NCBI GenBank assembly: GCA_021741155.1
Contig: JAIOYP010000021.1
Span: forward strand, 1-60,938
DNA length: 60,938 bases
Direction of reading: 5' to 3'
DNA from: Flavobacteriales bacterium
Lineage (GTDB): Bacteria > Bacteroidota > Bacteroidia > UBA10329
Shown here: positions 1 to 10,414 of the stretch, one piece after another
How positions within the stretch are numbered: position 1 is the first letter of the stretch
Layout: the number at the start of each line of letters is the position of its first letter
Notes under the pieces: model-generated
What the model was told of the DNA's origin: nothing
Seen by the model: only the letters and a program-made list of their open reading frames with translations
Databases searched by the model: none
Made by a program: the position numbers and the translations under genes

Positions 1-2530
1 CAGAAAGAACTACCGAACAGTTGTCGCTTGAGCCGTTGTTTACTTGTGCTGCGGTGATTGTTGCTGTGCCTCCTCCGTTCAACTGAACAGTGATGTTCTG
101 GCAGATGGCCGTTGGATCAACATTATCTTGAACAGTAACTGTGCTTGTACACTGATCGGTGTTGCCGCTTGGATCAGTTGCTGTAAGTGTGACTGTATTT
201 GCACCTGTATTAGCACAGGTGAATGATAGTGGCGTGGCTGTAAGAACTACAGAACAGTTGTCGTTGCTGCCATTATCAACTTGAGCTGCTGTGATAGTTG
301 CAGTTCCTGCTCCGTTCAACTGAACAGTGATGTTCTGGCAAATGGCCGTTGGATCAATATTGTCCTGAACGGTGACGGTTGCATTACAAGTAGAAACATT
401 TCCGTTGACATCCGTCACGGTAAGCACCACGGCATTTGTGCCCATGTTGGCGCAAGTGAATGAATTTGGAGAAACACTCAATGAAGCAATACCACAATTA
501 TCCGTAGAACCATTGTTAACTTGAGCAGCCGTGATTGTAACTGTTCCGCCTGTATTCAACTGAACAGTAATGTTCTGACAAACAGCCGTTGGCAACACAG
601 GATCATTCTGAATGATGGTTTCGGAATCTGTGTCTGTACATCCATTAGCATCCGTAACGGTTACCGAATAAGTTCCAACTCCTCGACCTGAAACCGAAGA
701 AGTGGTTTGTCCTCCAGGAGTCCATAAATAGGTGAATCCAGCCGTTCCGCCAGTAACCGAAGTTGAAATTGCTCCATTTGTTCCTCCAGCACAGGTCACA
801 TTCTGAGTGACTGTTGCATTGATTAAGGGTTCTGGGAACACAACCATAATGCCTGTAACAGAAGCTGTGCATGCTGAAGCCGTAAAAATGATAGAATGAG
901 TGACCGTGTAATTTCCAGCAGCAGTGTAGGTATGAGAAGTGTTTTCGGAATTAGAGGTGTTACTATCACCGAAATTCCAAAGATGAGTCACCGAACCTCC
1001 CGATGCTCCTGTATTGGTAAAACTGAAGTTATTGCCATCCAAACATTGACTTGCATCATTCACCGTGAAATCTGGTCTGATTACAGTGATGGTCTCTGAT
1101 CTTGATACAGTTTGACCACCGCAAGCATCTGTTAAGGTGTAAGTATAAGTGGTTGTATTTGTAGGAGAGACCGTAACATTATTACCAGCTGGAGCTCCAT
1201 TATTCCATCCACCGGTGTAAGGTGTTTGGCTGCCCGAAGTATTAGCAGTCAGGTTGGTTGATTGGCCAAGACAAATGGTTGTTGTACCAGTTGTTGTGAG
1301 CGACAATGGAATATCGTTATCCAAGATATTTACAGTGGCAGAACCAGGAGCTTCGCAAGCACATGGCGGATCTTGCAACGTAACAGTGATTGACTCGTTT
1401 CCTTCGGTAATAAAATCCAAAGCAACGTTAATCGGAACAACAATCGAATCCTGACCAGCAGGGATGGTGATGGAACTGGGTAGTGCCGTATAATCAACCC
1501 CTGGTGTAGCTGTTCCAGTAATTGTAAACCCTGCGGTAAGCGCACTTACATTACTAGAACCATCAACGCGTCTGAAGATGAACCAAGCATCAGCACATCC
1601 CTCATAAATTCCTGGAGGAATAGTCGTGGTTTCAATCTCCACGGTAACACCGCCACCAGCAGAGAAGCTTCCTCCTTTCAAGAATACACCCGAGTCATAT
1701 TTTTGGTCACCAGCATCACCAACTGCCAGCTTGATGTGATAAGTTAAACAAGGAGTAACAACCGCAGTGGCTGTAAGTACGCGCGTAAAAGCATCGTACT
1801 GAATCGTGGTTCCGCCTGTGTTATCTACAAAATACGCACAATTGTCACACGGTCCTGTCGATGCGACAGCTGCAGTAGCACAACTTGTTGGACCCTTGTA
1901 ACCATTATTGACATTATCAATGGTAACTGGGGTCGCACCTCCAGGAATTCGAGCAATGTTGATTGCTCCGTTCAAATACGGGCCAGCAATGCCTGGGCCA
2001 GAAATAAAGAATCCAAAAGCATCGTTATATCCTGCATTGACCCATTCGTGGTATTCTTCAGAAGCGAAAACGTACTCAAATGTCAGCGTGTCATTCTGTG
2101 GGATAAAATCAAATTCAAGAACCGTCCTGTCTCTGATGCTAGCTCCAGCAATGGCCACTAAATCCGCATCTGTTGGCCCGCCATTCTGCCTTTCAGCACA
2201 CTTGGTGTTGTTTGTACCAATGGACAAGTTAGAGCGACCGGTAGTCATCAAAATACCACCGTTCAATCCGATGTTGGTGGTACTTCCGTTTGAAAACTCG
2301 CCAACCGCCTGATTGTAATTGCTCAGATACGATACGTTGGAAACCGAAACACATGAGCCCAGAAATACTCCTTCAATCAACGCTGCACCTGCAGCGTTGG
2401 TGCCAGCCTCAGTAACAACCAATTGCGAATACGAAATCTGTGGCGAGGCTATGGCCAAGAAGAAAAGGCAGATGGTCAGTCTGCATGCTTCTTTGAGAGA
2501 AGTGGTGAGATTTATAAAGGTTCTATTCAT
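1..2530 (-). CDS. Giant secreted repeat protein (choice-of-anchor L / PKD / SprB / HYR), 3' end outside window
   Basis: Starts at the ATG at 2530 and stays open to the left edge (about 843 codons visible). The N-terminus (MNRTFINLTT) begins a signal peptide ending near SYSQ. A choice-of-anchor L-type domain follows (EFDFIPQNDTLTFEYVFASE, then GYNDAFGFFISGPGI), then a Calx-beta-like segment (GTATPGVDYTALP), a PKD domain (HLWNFGDSNTSNSENTSHTY), one SprB-type repeat (CAGGTNGAISTSVTGG) and three HYR-like repeats of the form PTA-CQNITVQLN...NNGSTDNC. The missing C-terminus probably carries a type IX sorting domain. It lies just downstream of a very similar larger gene on the same strand, so the two look like a tandem duplication. 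Likely cell-surface or secreted, adhesin-like; the ligand is unknown. Confidence 0.85.
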   Translation of the reverse strand, partial: MNRTFINLTTSLKEACRLTICLFFLAIASPQISYSQLVVTEAGTNAAGAALIEGVFLGSCVSVSNVSYLSNYNQAVGEFSNGSTTNIGLNGGILMTTGRSNLSIGTNNTKCAERQNGGPTDADLVAIAGASIRDRTVLEFDFIPQNDTLTFEYVFASEEYHEWVNAGYNDAFGFFISGPGIAGPYLNGAINIARIPGGATPVTIDNVNNGYKGPTSCATAAVASTGPCDNCAYFVDNTGGTTIQYDAFTRVLTATAVVTPCLTYHIKLAVGDAGDQKYDSGVFLKGGSFSAGGGVTVEIETTTIPPGIYEGCADAWFIFRRVDGSSNVSALTAGFTITGTATPGVDYTALPSSITIPAGQDSIVVPINVALDFITEGNESITVTLQDPPCACEAPGSATVNILDNDIPLSLTTTGTTTICLGQSTNLTANTSGSQTPYTGGWNNGAPAGNNVTVSPTNTTTYTYTLTDACGGQTVSRSETITVIRPDFTVNDASQCLDGNNFSFTNTGASGGSVTHLWNFGDSNTSNSENTSHTYTAAGNYTVTHSIIFTASACTASVTGIMVVFPEPLINATVTQNVTCAGGTNGAISTSVTGGTAGFTYLWTPGGQTTSSVSGRGVGTYSVTVTDANGCTDTDSETIIQNDPVLPTAVCQNITVQLNTGGTVTITAAQVNNGSTDNCGIASLSVSPNSFTCANMGTNAVVLTVTDVNGNVSTCNATVTVQDNIDPTAICQNITVQLNGAGTATITAAQVDNGSNDNCSVVLTATPLSFTCANTGANTVTLTATDPSGNTDQCTSTVTVQDNVDPTAICQNITVQLNGGGTATITAAQVNNGSSDNCSVVLS

Positions 2531-2713
2531 TCGCCTTTTTATTCGGAAGTTTAAAAAACAGCTTCCATACTGAGGAGCGTTCTACGCCACGAACAGGAAA
2601 AGGTTATGAAGAGATTCTGTCAGTTTCGACCAACGGTATTTTAAGAACTACTAGTACCGTGTAAAAATTAATTATGCCTTACTGTTTGTCGGGATTTTTG
2701 AGTCGTTCATCCA

Positions 2714-5700
2714 TTAAAAAAGAACCGTAACTGAGCCAGTATTGGCCGTTTTCCCGTTGGACTGTTGCATTCCTTCCCACACAACTCCATCCTTAAAAAT
2801 AGCGTTAATCTTCCATACATACGCACCTAACGGAACGTATTCTCCCTTATAGCGACCGTCCCAGCCTTCAAGCGGTTGACCATCCAAAAGCTCAGAAGAT
2901 TCCCAAAGCATGTTGCCCCATTTGTCGTAAACCCAAGCATGATATTCCCTAATCCCAGTTCCTTTTGGAAGGAACGAACCAGCATCATTTGCTTCGCCTA
3001 TTGCAACTGCATTTGGCACAAAAAGGCCTGAAACCAGTTCGATGAAGATGTGTGCAGATGCTGTATCTAAGCAGCCATATTCGTTGTAAGCGCGCAGAAT
3101 GATGTCGTAATCACCATGTTCTGGATAGTCATAAGTCGGTTCAAATAATTCAGACAAATCTCCATTCCCGAACGACCAGATGTACTCATTTGCACCTGTG
3201 GAAGTATTGATGAAGAAAAATTCAGTGCCTTCCTCATTCCCTGTCGGACTCATAATGAAATTGGCAATTGGTCGTGGAAACGCAAAAACAGCCGAATCAA
3301 CTTTCAACGTGTCCATACATCCGTTTGCGTCCGTTATTATGAGCGTTACATCATAACTTCCCGCCTCTTCAAAAAGATGATAAGGACTTGATAACGTGCT
3401 TGTTTCGCCATCGCCAAAATCCCACAAATAAGAAACAGCTGGACTGCTTTGATTAAACATTCCCACCAAAATCGGGAAGCATCCTTCCGGATTCGGAATG
3501 GAAAAACCAGCTTGCGGAAGTGGGCTAATTGGCAGAAGCTGAACCGTTGAATCAACGCATCCATCAGGCGATGTTGCCACTAACGAAATCGTGTAGGTCT
3601 GAGCGGTATCGTAAACCGTTGATGGCAAGAATTGTGCGGAAGAATCGCCATTTCCAAATGTCCAACTGTAGCTGATGGCATTGGTACTGTTGTTCTGAAA
3701 ATCAACTTCCACAGGAAACGTACAAGCATCCAAAACTATCTCCTCAAACGCAGCCACAACTGGCGTGAAAGTGGAAACAATAACGGAGTTAGGCACAGAT
3801 GTGCAACCATGCTGATCCACCGCTGTCACGGCTACGTTGGTCAATTGTGTGAAGTACGCATCGTACGTATTCCCGAATCCTTGTCCACCAGCCCAGGTGA
3901 TGAGGTATGTTCCTCCGCCACCTGTTGCGTAAGCAGTTAATGGAACAACTGTTCCAGGACAAATAGTTGTGTCGTTGGATGTAATTAGAATGATTTGATC
4001 TGGTTGAGTGATTTCAACCGTATCGGAATTGGTGCAACCGTTCGCATCCGTCACTAAATAAATGTATTCGCCAGCAGAAAGCTCGGTTGCGGTCTGGGCA
4101 TTCTGTCCGATGGAAATCCAGTTGTAACCGTAAGGCGAAACTCCTCCAGATGCCAGAATGGTTGCCGAGCCATCATCATTACCAAAACATACGGCATTGT
4201 TTACTTGAAGCACAGCAACGATTAACGGAGCGGGTTCTGTCATTTGCAATTCAAGCGAATTCTGACATCCGTTTAAATCTGTTACCACCACTTCATAGAC
4301 ACCCGCGCCAACTGCATTCAGAATGGGGTCAATATCTCCATTTGACCAGAGATAAGAATACGCAGGAACACCACCAGCAGCTTGCACCACAAACTGGCCA
4401 TTCTGTTCCCCTCCACAGTTGACCAACGTTGTGTCTGTTGGAAAAACGATGAGGTCGGACGGTTCGGTAAGCGTAATGCTTTGCGTGCTCTGACATCCGT
4501 TCTGATCCACCACGATAACGGTGTAAACTCCAGCTAAAAGTGAGTCGATGTCTTGCGTGGTTTCGCCATTACTCCATTGATAAGTGTAAGGTGCATTTCC
4601 TTGCGAAACCTCCACGTTGATGGCTCCATCAGAAGAGCCAAAACACGAGACGTTGAAACCATTATATGTATTCGGAAACGATTGAGCATTCAATGGTTGT
4701 GGCTCGGTTAGCGTGATGCTGTCCTGATGCGTGCAGCCGTTGGCATCTGTAACCGTTACCACATACGTTCCAGCCACAATTCCAGTAAGGTCTTCATCAA
4801 TGGATGTGTAGCCATTCTCACCCGTCCAGAAGAAATTGTAGTTCTCACATTCTGCGCCTCCAATGATATGAATGTCGATGGCGCCATCAGCTGCTCCAGC
4901 GCAGGAAACATTTGTTCCACCGATAAATCGTGGAGAATCAAGACTATCGGTTGATAAAGGTTCTGGCTGAGTAAGAACAATGGTATCGGTTGCCTGTGTT
5001 CCATTCGCATCGGTCACAACAAGAATGTATTCTCCAGCAGCCAATCCATCGGCAGTTTGGGTCGTCTGGCTATTTGACCACAGGAAATTGTAAGGCGAAC
5101 ATCCGCCCGAAACTGCGGCAGTTGCCTCGCCATCTTCTGAGCCATTGCAACTGATATTGAAACCACAAGCGAGTACTGGAGAACTGAGACTTAATACGAC
5201 TGGTGAAGGTTCAATCGTTACCGTAAACGAGCACGAAGCCGTATTTCCTGATTGGTCTTCAGCATTGTATGCCACCGTTGTTGTTCCCACAGGGAAGTTG
5301 TCTCCAGAAGAGAAATTGCTAGTCATTGAAACCGTACAATTATCAGTTTCTGTCGGTTCAATCCAAGTTACAGAAGGCGTACAATCTGAGCTATTTGGCA
5401 CGATAACGATGTCCGTAGGACAAGTATTAATCACTGGAGAAATCGTGTCTAGAACAGTTACAACCGCAATGCAATCATCCGAGTTTCCGCTGGCATCAGC
5501 AACGGTCAAGGTCACGATGGATTGACCGAGGTCGGCACATAGGAAATCGCTTTGCGAAAGCGTGTACGAAACGATGGCGCAATTGTCCGTAGAACCATTA
5601 TCAACCGAAAGTGGATCTAGCGAAATAGAACCATTCGCATCCAAATAGACCGTTGCGTTTTGGCAAACGGCATTCGGATTAATGGCTTCAAGAACGGTAA

Positions 5701-8700
5701 CAATTGATGAACAAGAAGAGATGTTTCCGCTGTTGTCCGCCACCGTCAACTCAACCGTATTCAATCCTGCATTCGAACAATCGAATGAAGTGATATCCAA
5801 GCTCAAATTGGCAATTCCGCAAGCATCAGAAGAGCCATTATCAATCTGAGAAGGAACGATGGTTGCGTTTCCATTCACATCCAACGAAACCGTAATATCC
5901 TGACACAAAGCGGTTGGCGAAACATTATTCTCTACAGTCACAACTGCTGTGCAGGTCGATGTGTTTCCAGCGGCATCAGAAACGGTAAGCGTAACGCTAT
6001 TCGGCCCAAGATCGGTGCAGGTGAATGAGTTTGGCGTGAGGGTGAAGCTGGTAACAGAACAATTGTCGGTGCTTCCGTTGTTCACATCGACAGCTACAAC
6101 CGTAGCATTTCCAGTAGCATCCAATTGAACCGTAATATCTTGGCAAACAGCCGTTGGATTGATATTGTCTTCAACCGTAACCGTGGCATTGCATGAAGCA
6201 GAATTTCCGCTGGCGTCTGTTGCCGTTAGCGTGACCGAATTCGCACCCAAATTGCTACAGTTAAATGTTGATGGATTTACCACGAGACTAACAATTCCGC
6301 AGTTGTCGGCACTTCCGTTATCAACATCCGCAGCTACAATACTTGCATTGCCTGAAGCATCTAACTGAACGGTCACATTTTGGCACAGAGCCGTTGGATC
6401 GATATTGTCTTCAACCGTGATGTTTGCTGTACAAGTAGAAACGTTTCCGCTGGCATCGGTCACGGTTATGGTCGCTTGGTTTGTTCCTGTATTTGAGCAA
6501 TCGAACGTGCTCGGACTCAATGAAACATCAACGATGGCGCAATTGTCTGTAGAACCATTATTCACTTGTGCGGTAGTTACAATCGCGTTGCCTGAAGCAT
6601 CCAACTGAACAACCACATCTTGGCAAATCGCGTTTGGAGGAGTTACATCTTCTACCGTGAGATCCGCAGTACAAGTTGAAACGAGACCGTTAGCGTCTGT
6701 TACCGTCAGCGTAACGGTTGTAATTCCTGTGTTTGAGCAATTGAACGAAGTTGGCGTAACCGAAATACTCTGAATCGCACAGTTATCGCTGCTACCATTA
6801 TTAACATCCGCAGCCACAATACTTGCGTTTCCAGAAGCATCAAGCTGGATGGTGATGTCTTGGCAAACCGCAACTGGCGGAACGGTTTCCTCAACCGTAA
6901 CAACCGCTGTACAGGTTGAGCTATTTCCGTTGGCATCACTCACTGTGAGCGTAACCGTGTTGTCGCCAATGTTGCTGCAATCGAAGGTGGATGGATTTAC
7001 AGCCAGCGTGGCAACTCCGCAATTATCAGTCGAGCCGCCATCTACATCAGCACCTACAATACTGACAGTTCCGTTAGCATCTAACTGAATGGTGATGTCA
7101 TGACAAATGGCTGTTGGTGGTGTATTCTCAATCAATGTCACCGTTGCCGTGCAAGTGGATGCGTTTCCAGCCACATCCGTAACTGTCAATTCTACCTGTG
7201 CAGGAGAACTGAGCGTACAATCAAACGAGTTTGGCGTGATGGAATACGTCAACGAACCGCTGCAATTATCCGTAGAACCGTTATCAATTTGAGCCGCAAC
7301 GATGGTTGCCATTCCATTGATATCCAATGCAACCGTGATGTTTTGGCACGTAGCAGTTGGTCCGAGTAAATCTTGAACCGTAACGGTTGCATTGCACGTA
7401 GAAACTAGGCCGTTCACATCAGTGACAGTAAGCGTAACTGTGTTTGGACCAATCTCGGCACACGTGAATGTGTTTGGAGAAACAGACATATTATCAATGG
7501 CGCAATTGTCGGTGCTGCCATTATTGACATCAGCCGCCACAATGCTTGCGTTACCTGCGGCATCCAATTGAACGGAAATGTTTTGACAGATCGCGTTTGG
7601 AGCGAGGTTGTCAGACACGGTTACCGTTGCATTACAGGTTGCTGTGTTTCCGATTACGTCCGTTACTGTAACGACTACGGCATTCGCTCCAAGGTCGGAA
7701 CAATCAAAAGTGTTTGGATTAACGGTGATGTTGGCAATGGAACAGTTGTCTGTAGAACCCGAACCAAGTTGAGTTCCTGTTACCGTTACGTTTCCAGTTG
7801 CATCCAGATTTACTGCAATATCTTGGCAAACTGCCGTTGGATTCGTGGTTTCATTAACGGTGATTGTTGAGAGACAGTTGTCTGTGTTTCCAGCAGCATC
7901 GGTAACCGTAAGCGTAACGGTGGTTGAAGGAGCATCCACGCATGTGAACGTATTATCGCTAAGAGAAATACTTTGAATGGCGCAATTGTCTGACGAACCG
8001 TTATTAACCTGCGCAGTTGTAATTGTGGCATTGCCAGAACCATCCAAGGTAACAGTCACATTTTGGCAAACCGCTACTGGCGGAATCAGATCTTGAACAG
8101 TAACAGTAGCGTTACATGTGCTGACATTTCCATTCACATCAGTTACGGTAAGCACAACTGGATTGGGGCCTATTTGAGCACAAGCAAAGGCATTGGGAGA
8201 CACAACCATGGATGCAATTCCGCAGTTATCCGTGCTTCCGTTGTTCACAACCGTGGCCGAAATGGTAACTACACCACTCGCATTCAACTGAACCGTTGCA
8301 TTCTGACAAATGGCATTTGGCAATTGAGAATCGTTTTGGCTGATTGTCCCATTCACAAAGTCGGTGCAACCGTTGGCATCGGTCAAAGTGAGAGAATAGT
8401 TCCCAACGGTGAGGTTGGAAATAGTGGCGGTAGTTTGCCCATTCGGACTCCACAAATAACCATAAGGCGTAGTTCCTCCAAAAATGAAAGTTCCCAATTC
8501 GCCATCCGTACCACCCACGCAAGTCACATTGTGGTTAAGAAGAATGACGGCTGAAGGTTCAGGAAAAACTCGAATTAAAGCATCCGCAGAGGCGGTACAA
8601 CCAGCCGCTGTATAAATCACATCATGACGAACAGTGTAGTTCCCGGGTGCTGCATACGTATAGCTTGGATTCTCTGTGGTTGATGAATTGCCATCGCCAA

Positions 8701-10189
8701 AATCCCAAAAGTGGGTTACCGAACCTCCTGTTGCGCCATTATTCACAAAGCTGAAATTGTGACCCTGAAAACACTGCTCGTCATCGGCAACGCTAAAATT
8801 CGGAGTCACAACGGTGATAGTTTCTGTGCGTGTAAGCGATTGTCCACTACAAGCATCGGTAAGCGTAAACGTGTAAGTAGTTGTTTGAGCTGGCGAAACG
8901 GAGACGTTATTCCCAGCAGGAGCACCATTATTCCAACCGCTTACGTAAGGTGTAATACTTCCCGATGTGTTGGCTGTAAGATTGACCGATTCTCCGAAGC
9001 AAATGGTGGTCGTTCCTGTTGTGGTTAAAGCCAACGGAATATCGTTATCGAGGATGTTCATCGAAACCGTAGGTGGCGGTGTACATGAGCAACCTCCGCC
9101 AGCAAGATCTAAGATTACTGTTTCTGTTCCTTCAACGGTGTAATCCAAAATTCCTTGAATACTGACAACCGCTGAATTCTGCCCTGCGGGGATGGTGACG
9201 CTTCCGGGCAATGCCGTGTAATCAACTCCAGGCGTAGCCGTTCCAGAAACGGTATAACCAACCGTAAGCGGTGAAGCATTGCTCGCTCCCGGCAAACGGC
9301 TAAAAAGGAAACTTCCAATGTCGCATCCTTCATAAACTCCCGAAACGCCAGCAACTGCCTCCATCGTTACAGATTCTTCTCCACTTGCAGAGAAGCTACC
9401 GCCTTCTAAGAAAACGCCCGAATCCAACGCGCCATCACCGGCATCGGCAACCGCAATTTTGATGTGATAGGTCTGACAAGAAGTTACCTCAATTTGAGCG
9501 GTGAGAACCGTGGTATGACCGTCATACTGAACGGCTGGTCCATTCGAATTATCAACGTAATAAGCACAGTTTTCGCACGGCCCGGTAGATGGTTCTGAAG
9601 CACTATAGCCGTTGTTCACGTTATCGATTGCTACGGGCAAAGTTGTACTCGGTATCAGCGCGATATTCACAGCTCCGCCCGAAAATGGCCCCGCAATTCC
9701 TGGGCCTGAAATGAAGAATCCAAAAACATCATTATAGCCAGAATTCACGTACTCTGGATATTCCTCCGAACCGAAAATGTAGTTAAACTGCACTAAATCA
9801 CTCTGCGGCACGAAATCGAATTCGAGAATGGCTGCATCATACGTTTGAAAGTTTGATGCTAGTATTCGAAGATCCGGATCGCCAGCGCCACCATTTCCAA
9901 AACCTGAACTGTTGGCGTTATCTGGACCAACAGCAATTCCAGCCTGACCCGTTGTTAGAAGCACTCCGCTTTGTAAGCCCAAAACGGTTCCAGCTCCGTT
10001 AAAAGTTCCTGCCGCTCTCGGTGCTCCAGTATAGGTGATGTTTGAAGCAGTGACGCAAGAACCCAGAAGAACATTCTGAACATAGTCTCTAACTTCCTGC
10101 GCTGTGGAAGCCTGACTGACCGTTATGGCTTGCGAAAATGCACGATTCGAAACAACGAGTCCAACCAGCATCAATGCCAGTGGAACCAA
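2714..10189 (-). CDS. Giant T9SS type B secreted adhesin-like protein with HYR, SprB and PKD repeats
   Basis: About 2491 residues. Signal peptide ending at AFSQ, choice-of-anchor L domain (GYNDVFGFFISGPGI), Calx-beta-like segment (GTATPGVDYTALPG), PKD (HFWDFGDGNSSTTENPSYTY) and one SprB-like repeat come first. About twelve HYR-like repeats of roughly 85 residues follow (AICQN-V-LDASGNA...NNGSTDNC), then a canonical HYR, five SprB-type repeats (SCNGSEDGEATAAVSGG and relatives) and three PKD domains. The C-terminus (FVPNAVAIGEAND, HAWVYDKWGNMLWES, LEGWDGRYKGEYVPLGAYVW) is a gliding-motility/type B T9SS sorting domain. So it is exported across the outer membrane by the type IX system. The only in-frame conventional start nearby is TTG at 10189, which leaves a signal peptide without a basic n-region; translation may begin upstream (see findings). 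Confidence 0.92.
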   Translation of the reverse strand: MVPLALMLVGLVVSNRAFSQAITVSQASTAQEVRDYVQNVLLGSCVTASNITYTGAPRAAGTFNGAGTVLGLQSGVLLTTGQAGIAVGPDNANSSGFGNGGAGDPDLRILASNFQTYDAAILEFDFVPQSDLVQFNYIFGSEEYPEYVNSGYNDVFGFFISGPGIAGPFSGGAVNIALIPSTTLPVAIDNVNNGYSASEPSTGPCENCAYYVDNSNGPAVQYDGHTTVLTAQIEVTSCQTYHIKIAVADAGDGALDSGVFLEGGSFSASGEESVTMEAVAGVSGVYEGCDIGSFLFSRLPGASNASPLTVGYTVSGTATPGVDYTALPGSVTIPAGQNSAVVSIQGILDYTVEGTETVILDLAGGGCSCTPPPTVSMNILDNDIPLALTTTGTTTICFGESVNLTANTSGSITPYVSGWNNGAPAGNNVSVSPAQTTTYTFTLTDACSGQSLTRTETITVVTPNFSVADDEQCFQGHNFSFVNNGATGGSVTHFWDFGDGNSSTTENPSYTYAAPGNYTVRHDVIYTAAGCTASADALIRVFPEPSAVILLNHNVTCVGGTDGELGTFIFGGTTPYGYLWSPNGQTTATISNLTVGNYSLTLTDANGCTDFVNGTISQNDSQLPNAICQNATVQLNASGVVTISATVVNNGSTDNCGIASMVVSPNAFACAQIGPNPVVLTVTDVNGNVSTCNATVTVQDLIPPVAVCQNVTVTLDGSGNATITTAQVNNGSSDNCAIQSISLSDNTFTCVDAPSTTVTLTVTDAAGNTDNCLSTITVNETTNPTAVCQDIAVNLDATGNVTVTGTQLGSGSTDNCSIANITVNPNTFDCSDLGANAVVVTVTDVIGNTATCNATVTVSDNLAPNAICQNISVQLDAAGNASIVAADVNNGSTDNCAIDNMSVSPNTFTCAEIGPNTVTLTVTDVNGLVSTCNATVTVQDLLGPTATCQNITVALDINGMATIVAAQIDNGSTDNCSGSLTYSITPNSFDCTLSSPAQVELTVTDVAGNASTCTATVTLIENTPPTAICHDITIQLDANGTVSIVGADVDGGSTDNCGVATLAVNPSTFDCSNIGDNTVTLTVSDANGNSSTCTAVVTVEETVPPVAVCQDITIQLDASGNASIVAADVNNGSSDNCAIQSISVTPTSFNCSNTGITTVTLTVTDANGLVSTCTADLTVEDVTPPNAICQDVVVQLDASGNAIVTTAQVNNGSTDNCAIVDVSLSPSTFDCSNTGTNQATITVTDASGNVSTCTANITVEDNIDPTALCQNVTVQLDASGNASIVAADVDNGSADNCGIVSLVVNPSTFNCSNLGANSVTLTATDASGNSASCNATVTVEDNINPTAVCQDITVQLDATGNATVVAVDVNNGSTDNCSVTSFTLTPNSFTCTDLGPNSVTLTVSDAAGNTSTCTAVVTVENNVSPTALCQDITVSLDVNGNATIVPSQIDNGSSDACGIANLSLDITSFDCSNAGLNTVELTVADNSGNISSCSSIVTVLEAINPNAVCQNATVYLDANGSISLDPLSVDNGSTDNCAIVSYTLSQSDFLCADLGQSIVTLTVADASGNSDDCIAVVTVLDTISPVINTCPTDIVIVPNSSDCTPSVTWIEPTETDNCTVSMTSNFSSGDNFPVGTTTVAYNAEDQSGNTASCSFTVTIEPSPVVLSLSSPVLACGFNISCNGSEDGEATAAVSGGCSPYNFLWSNSQTTQTADGLAAGEYILVVTDANGTQATDTIVLTQPEPLSTDSLDSPRFIGGTNVSCAGAADGAIDIHIIGGAECENYNFFWTGENGYTSIDEDLTGIVAGTYVVTVTDANGCTHQDSITLTEPQPLNAQSFPNTYNGFNVSCFGSSDGAINVEVSQGNAPYTYQWSNGETTQDIDSLLAGVYTVIVVDQNGCQSTQSITLTEPSDLIVFPTDTTLVNCGGEQNGQFVVQAAGGVPAYSYLWSNGDIDPILNAVGAGVYEVVVTDLNGCQNSLELQMTEPAPLIVAVLQVNNAVCFGNDDGSATILASGGVSPYGYNWISIGQNAQTATELSAGEYIYLVTDANGCTNSDTVEITQPDQIILITSNDTTICPGTVVPLTAYATGGGGTYLITWAGGQGFGNTYDAYFTQLTNVAVTAVDQHGCTSVPNSVIVSTFTPVVAAFEEIVLDACTFPVEVDFQNNSTNAISYSWTFGNGDSSAQFLPSTVYDTAQTYTISLVATSPDGCVDSTVQLLPISPLPQAGFSIPNPEGCFPILVGMFNQSSPAVSYLWDFGDGETSTLSSPYHLFEEAGSYDVTLIITDANGCMDTLKVDSAVFAFPRPIANFIMSPTGNEEGTEFFFINTSTGANEYIWSFGNGDLSELFEPTYDYPEHGDYDIILRAYNEYGCLDTASAHIFIELVSGLFVPNAVAIGEANDAGSFLPKGTGIREYHAWVYDKWGNMLWESSELLDGQPLEGWDGRYKGEYVPLGAYVWKINAIFKDGVVWEGMQQSNGKTANTGSVTVLF

Positions 10190-10389
10190 AAATCTGCTAT
10201 GCGTTTTGAATGGTTTGATTCTGCTCCTTTTTTCGTTATCAGCAAGCTGAATTTGCTTCTTTCGTGCGCGAATTGTATTCTACGCGCACTTTTCAGGAAG
10301 GTTTGAGTTTAACCGAAGTTTTCGACAAATCGACAAACTCGACCTCTAAGTGTTAACATTGAGGTAACAAATGCCCTATATTGTAAGCC

Positions 10390-10397
10390 TACTTTTG
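10390..10397 (+). promoter_or_regulatory. Bacteroidota -7 element (TACTTTTG) before the Na/Pi transporter
   Basis: Matches the Bacteroidota TAnnTTTG -7 consensus exactly, 17 bases before the ATG at 10415. No convincing -33 TTG at the usual spacing was seen. Confidence 0.5.
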
Positions 10398-10414
10398 ACC
10401 CTAAATTTTCTGAC

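Noticed and set aside
44..9354. Many plus-strand and other-frame open frames over the giant repeat genes
   Set aside because: They repeat with the HYR unit on the opposite strand and have low-complexity products; the minus-strand frames are clearly the genes.
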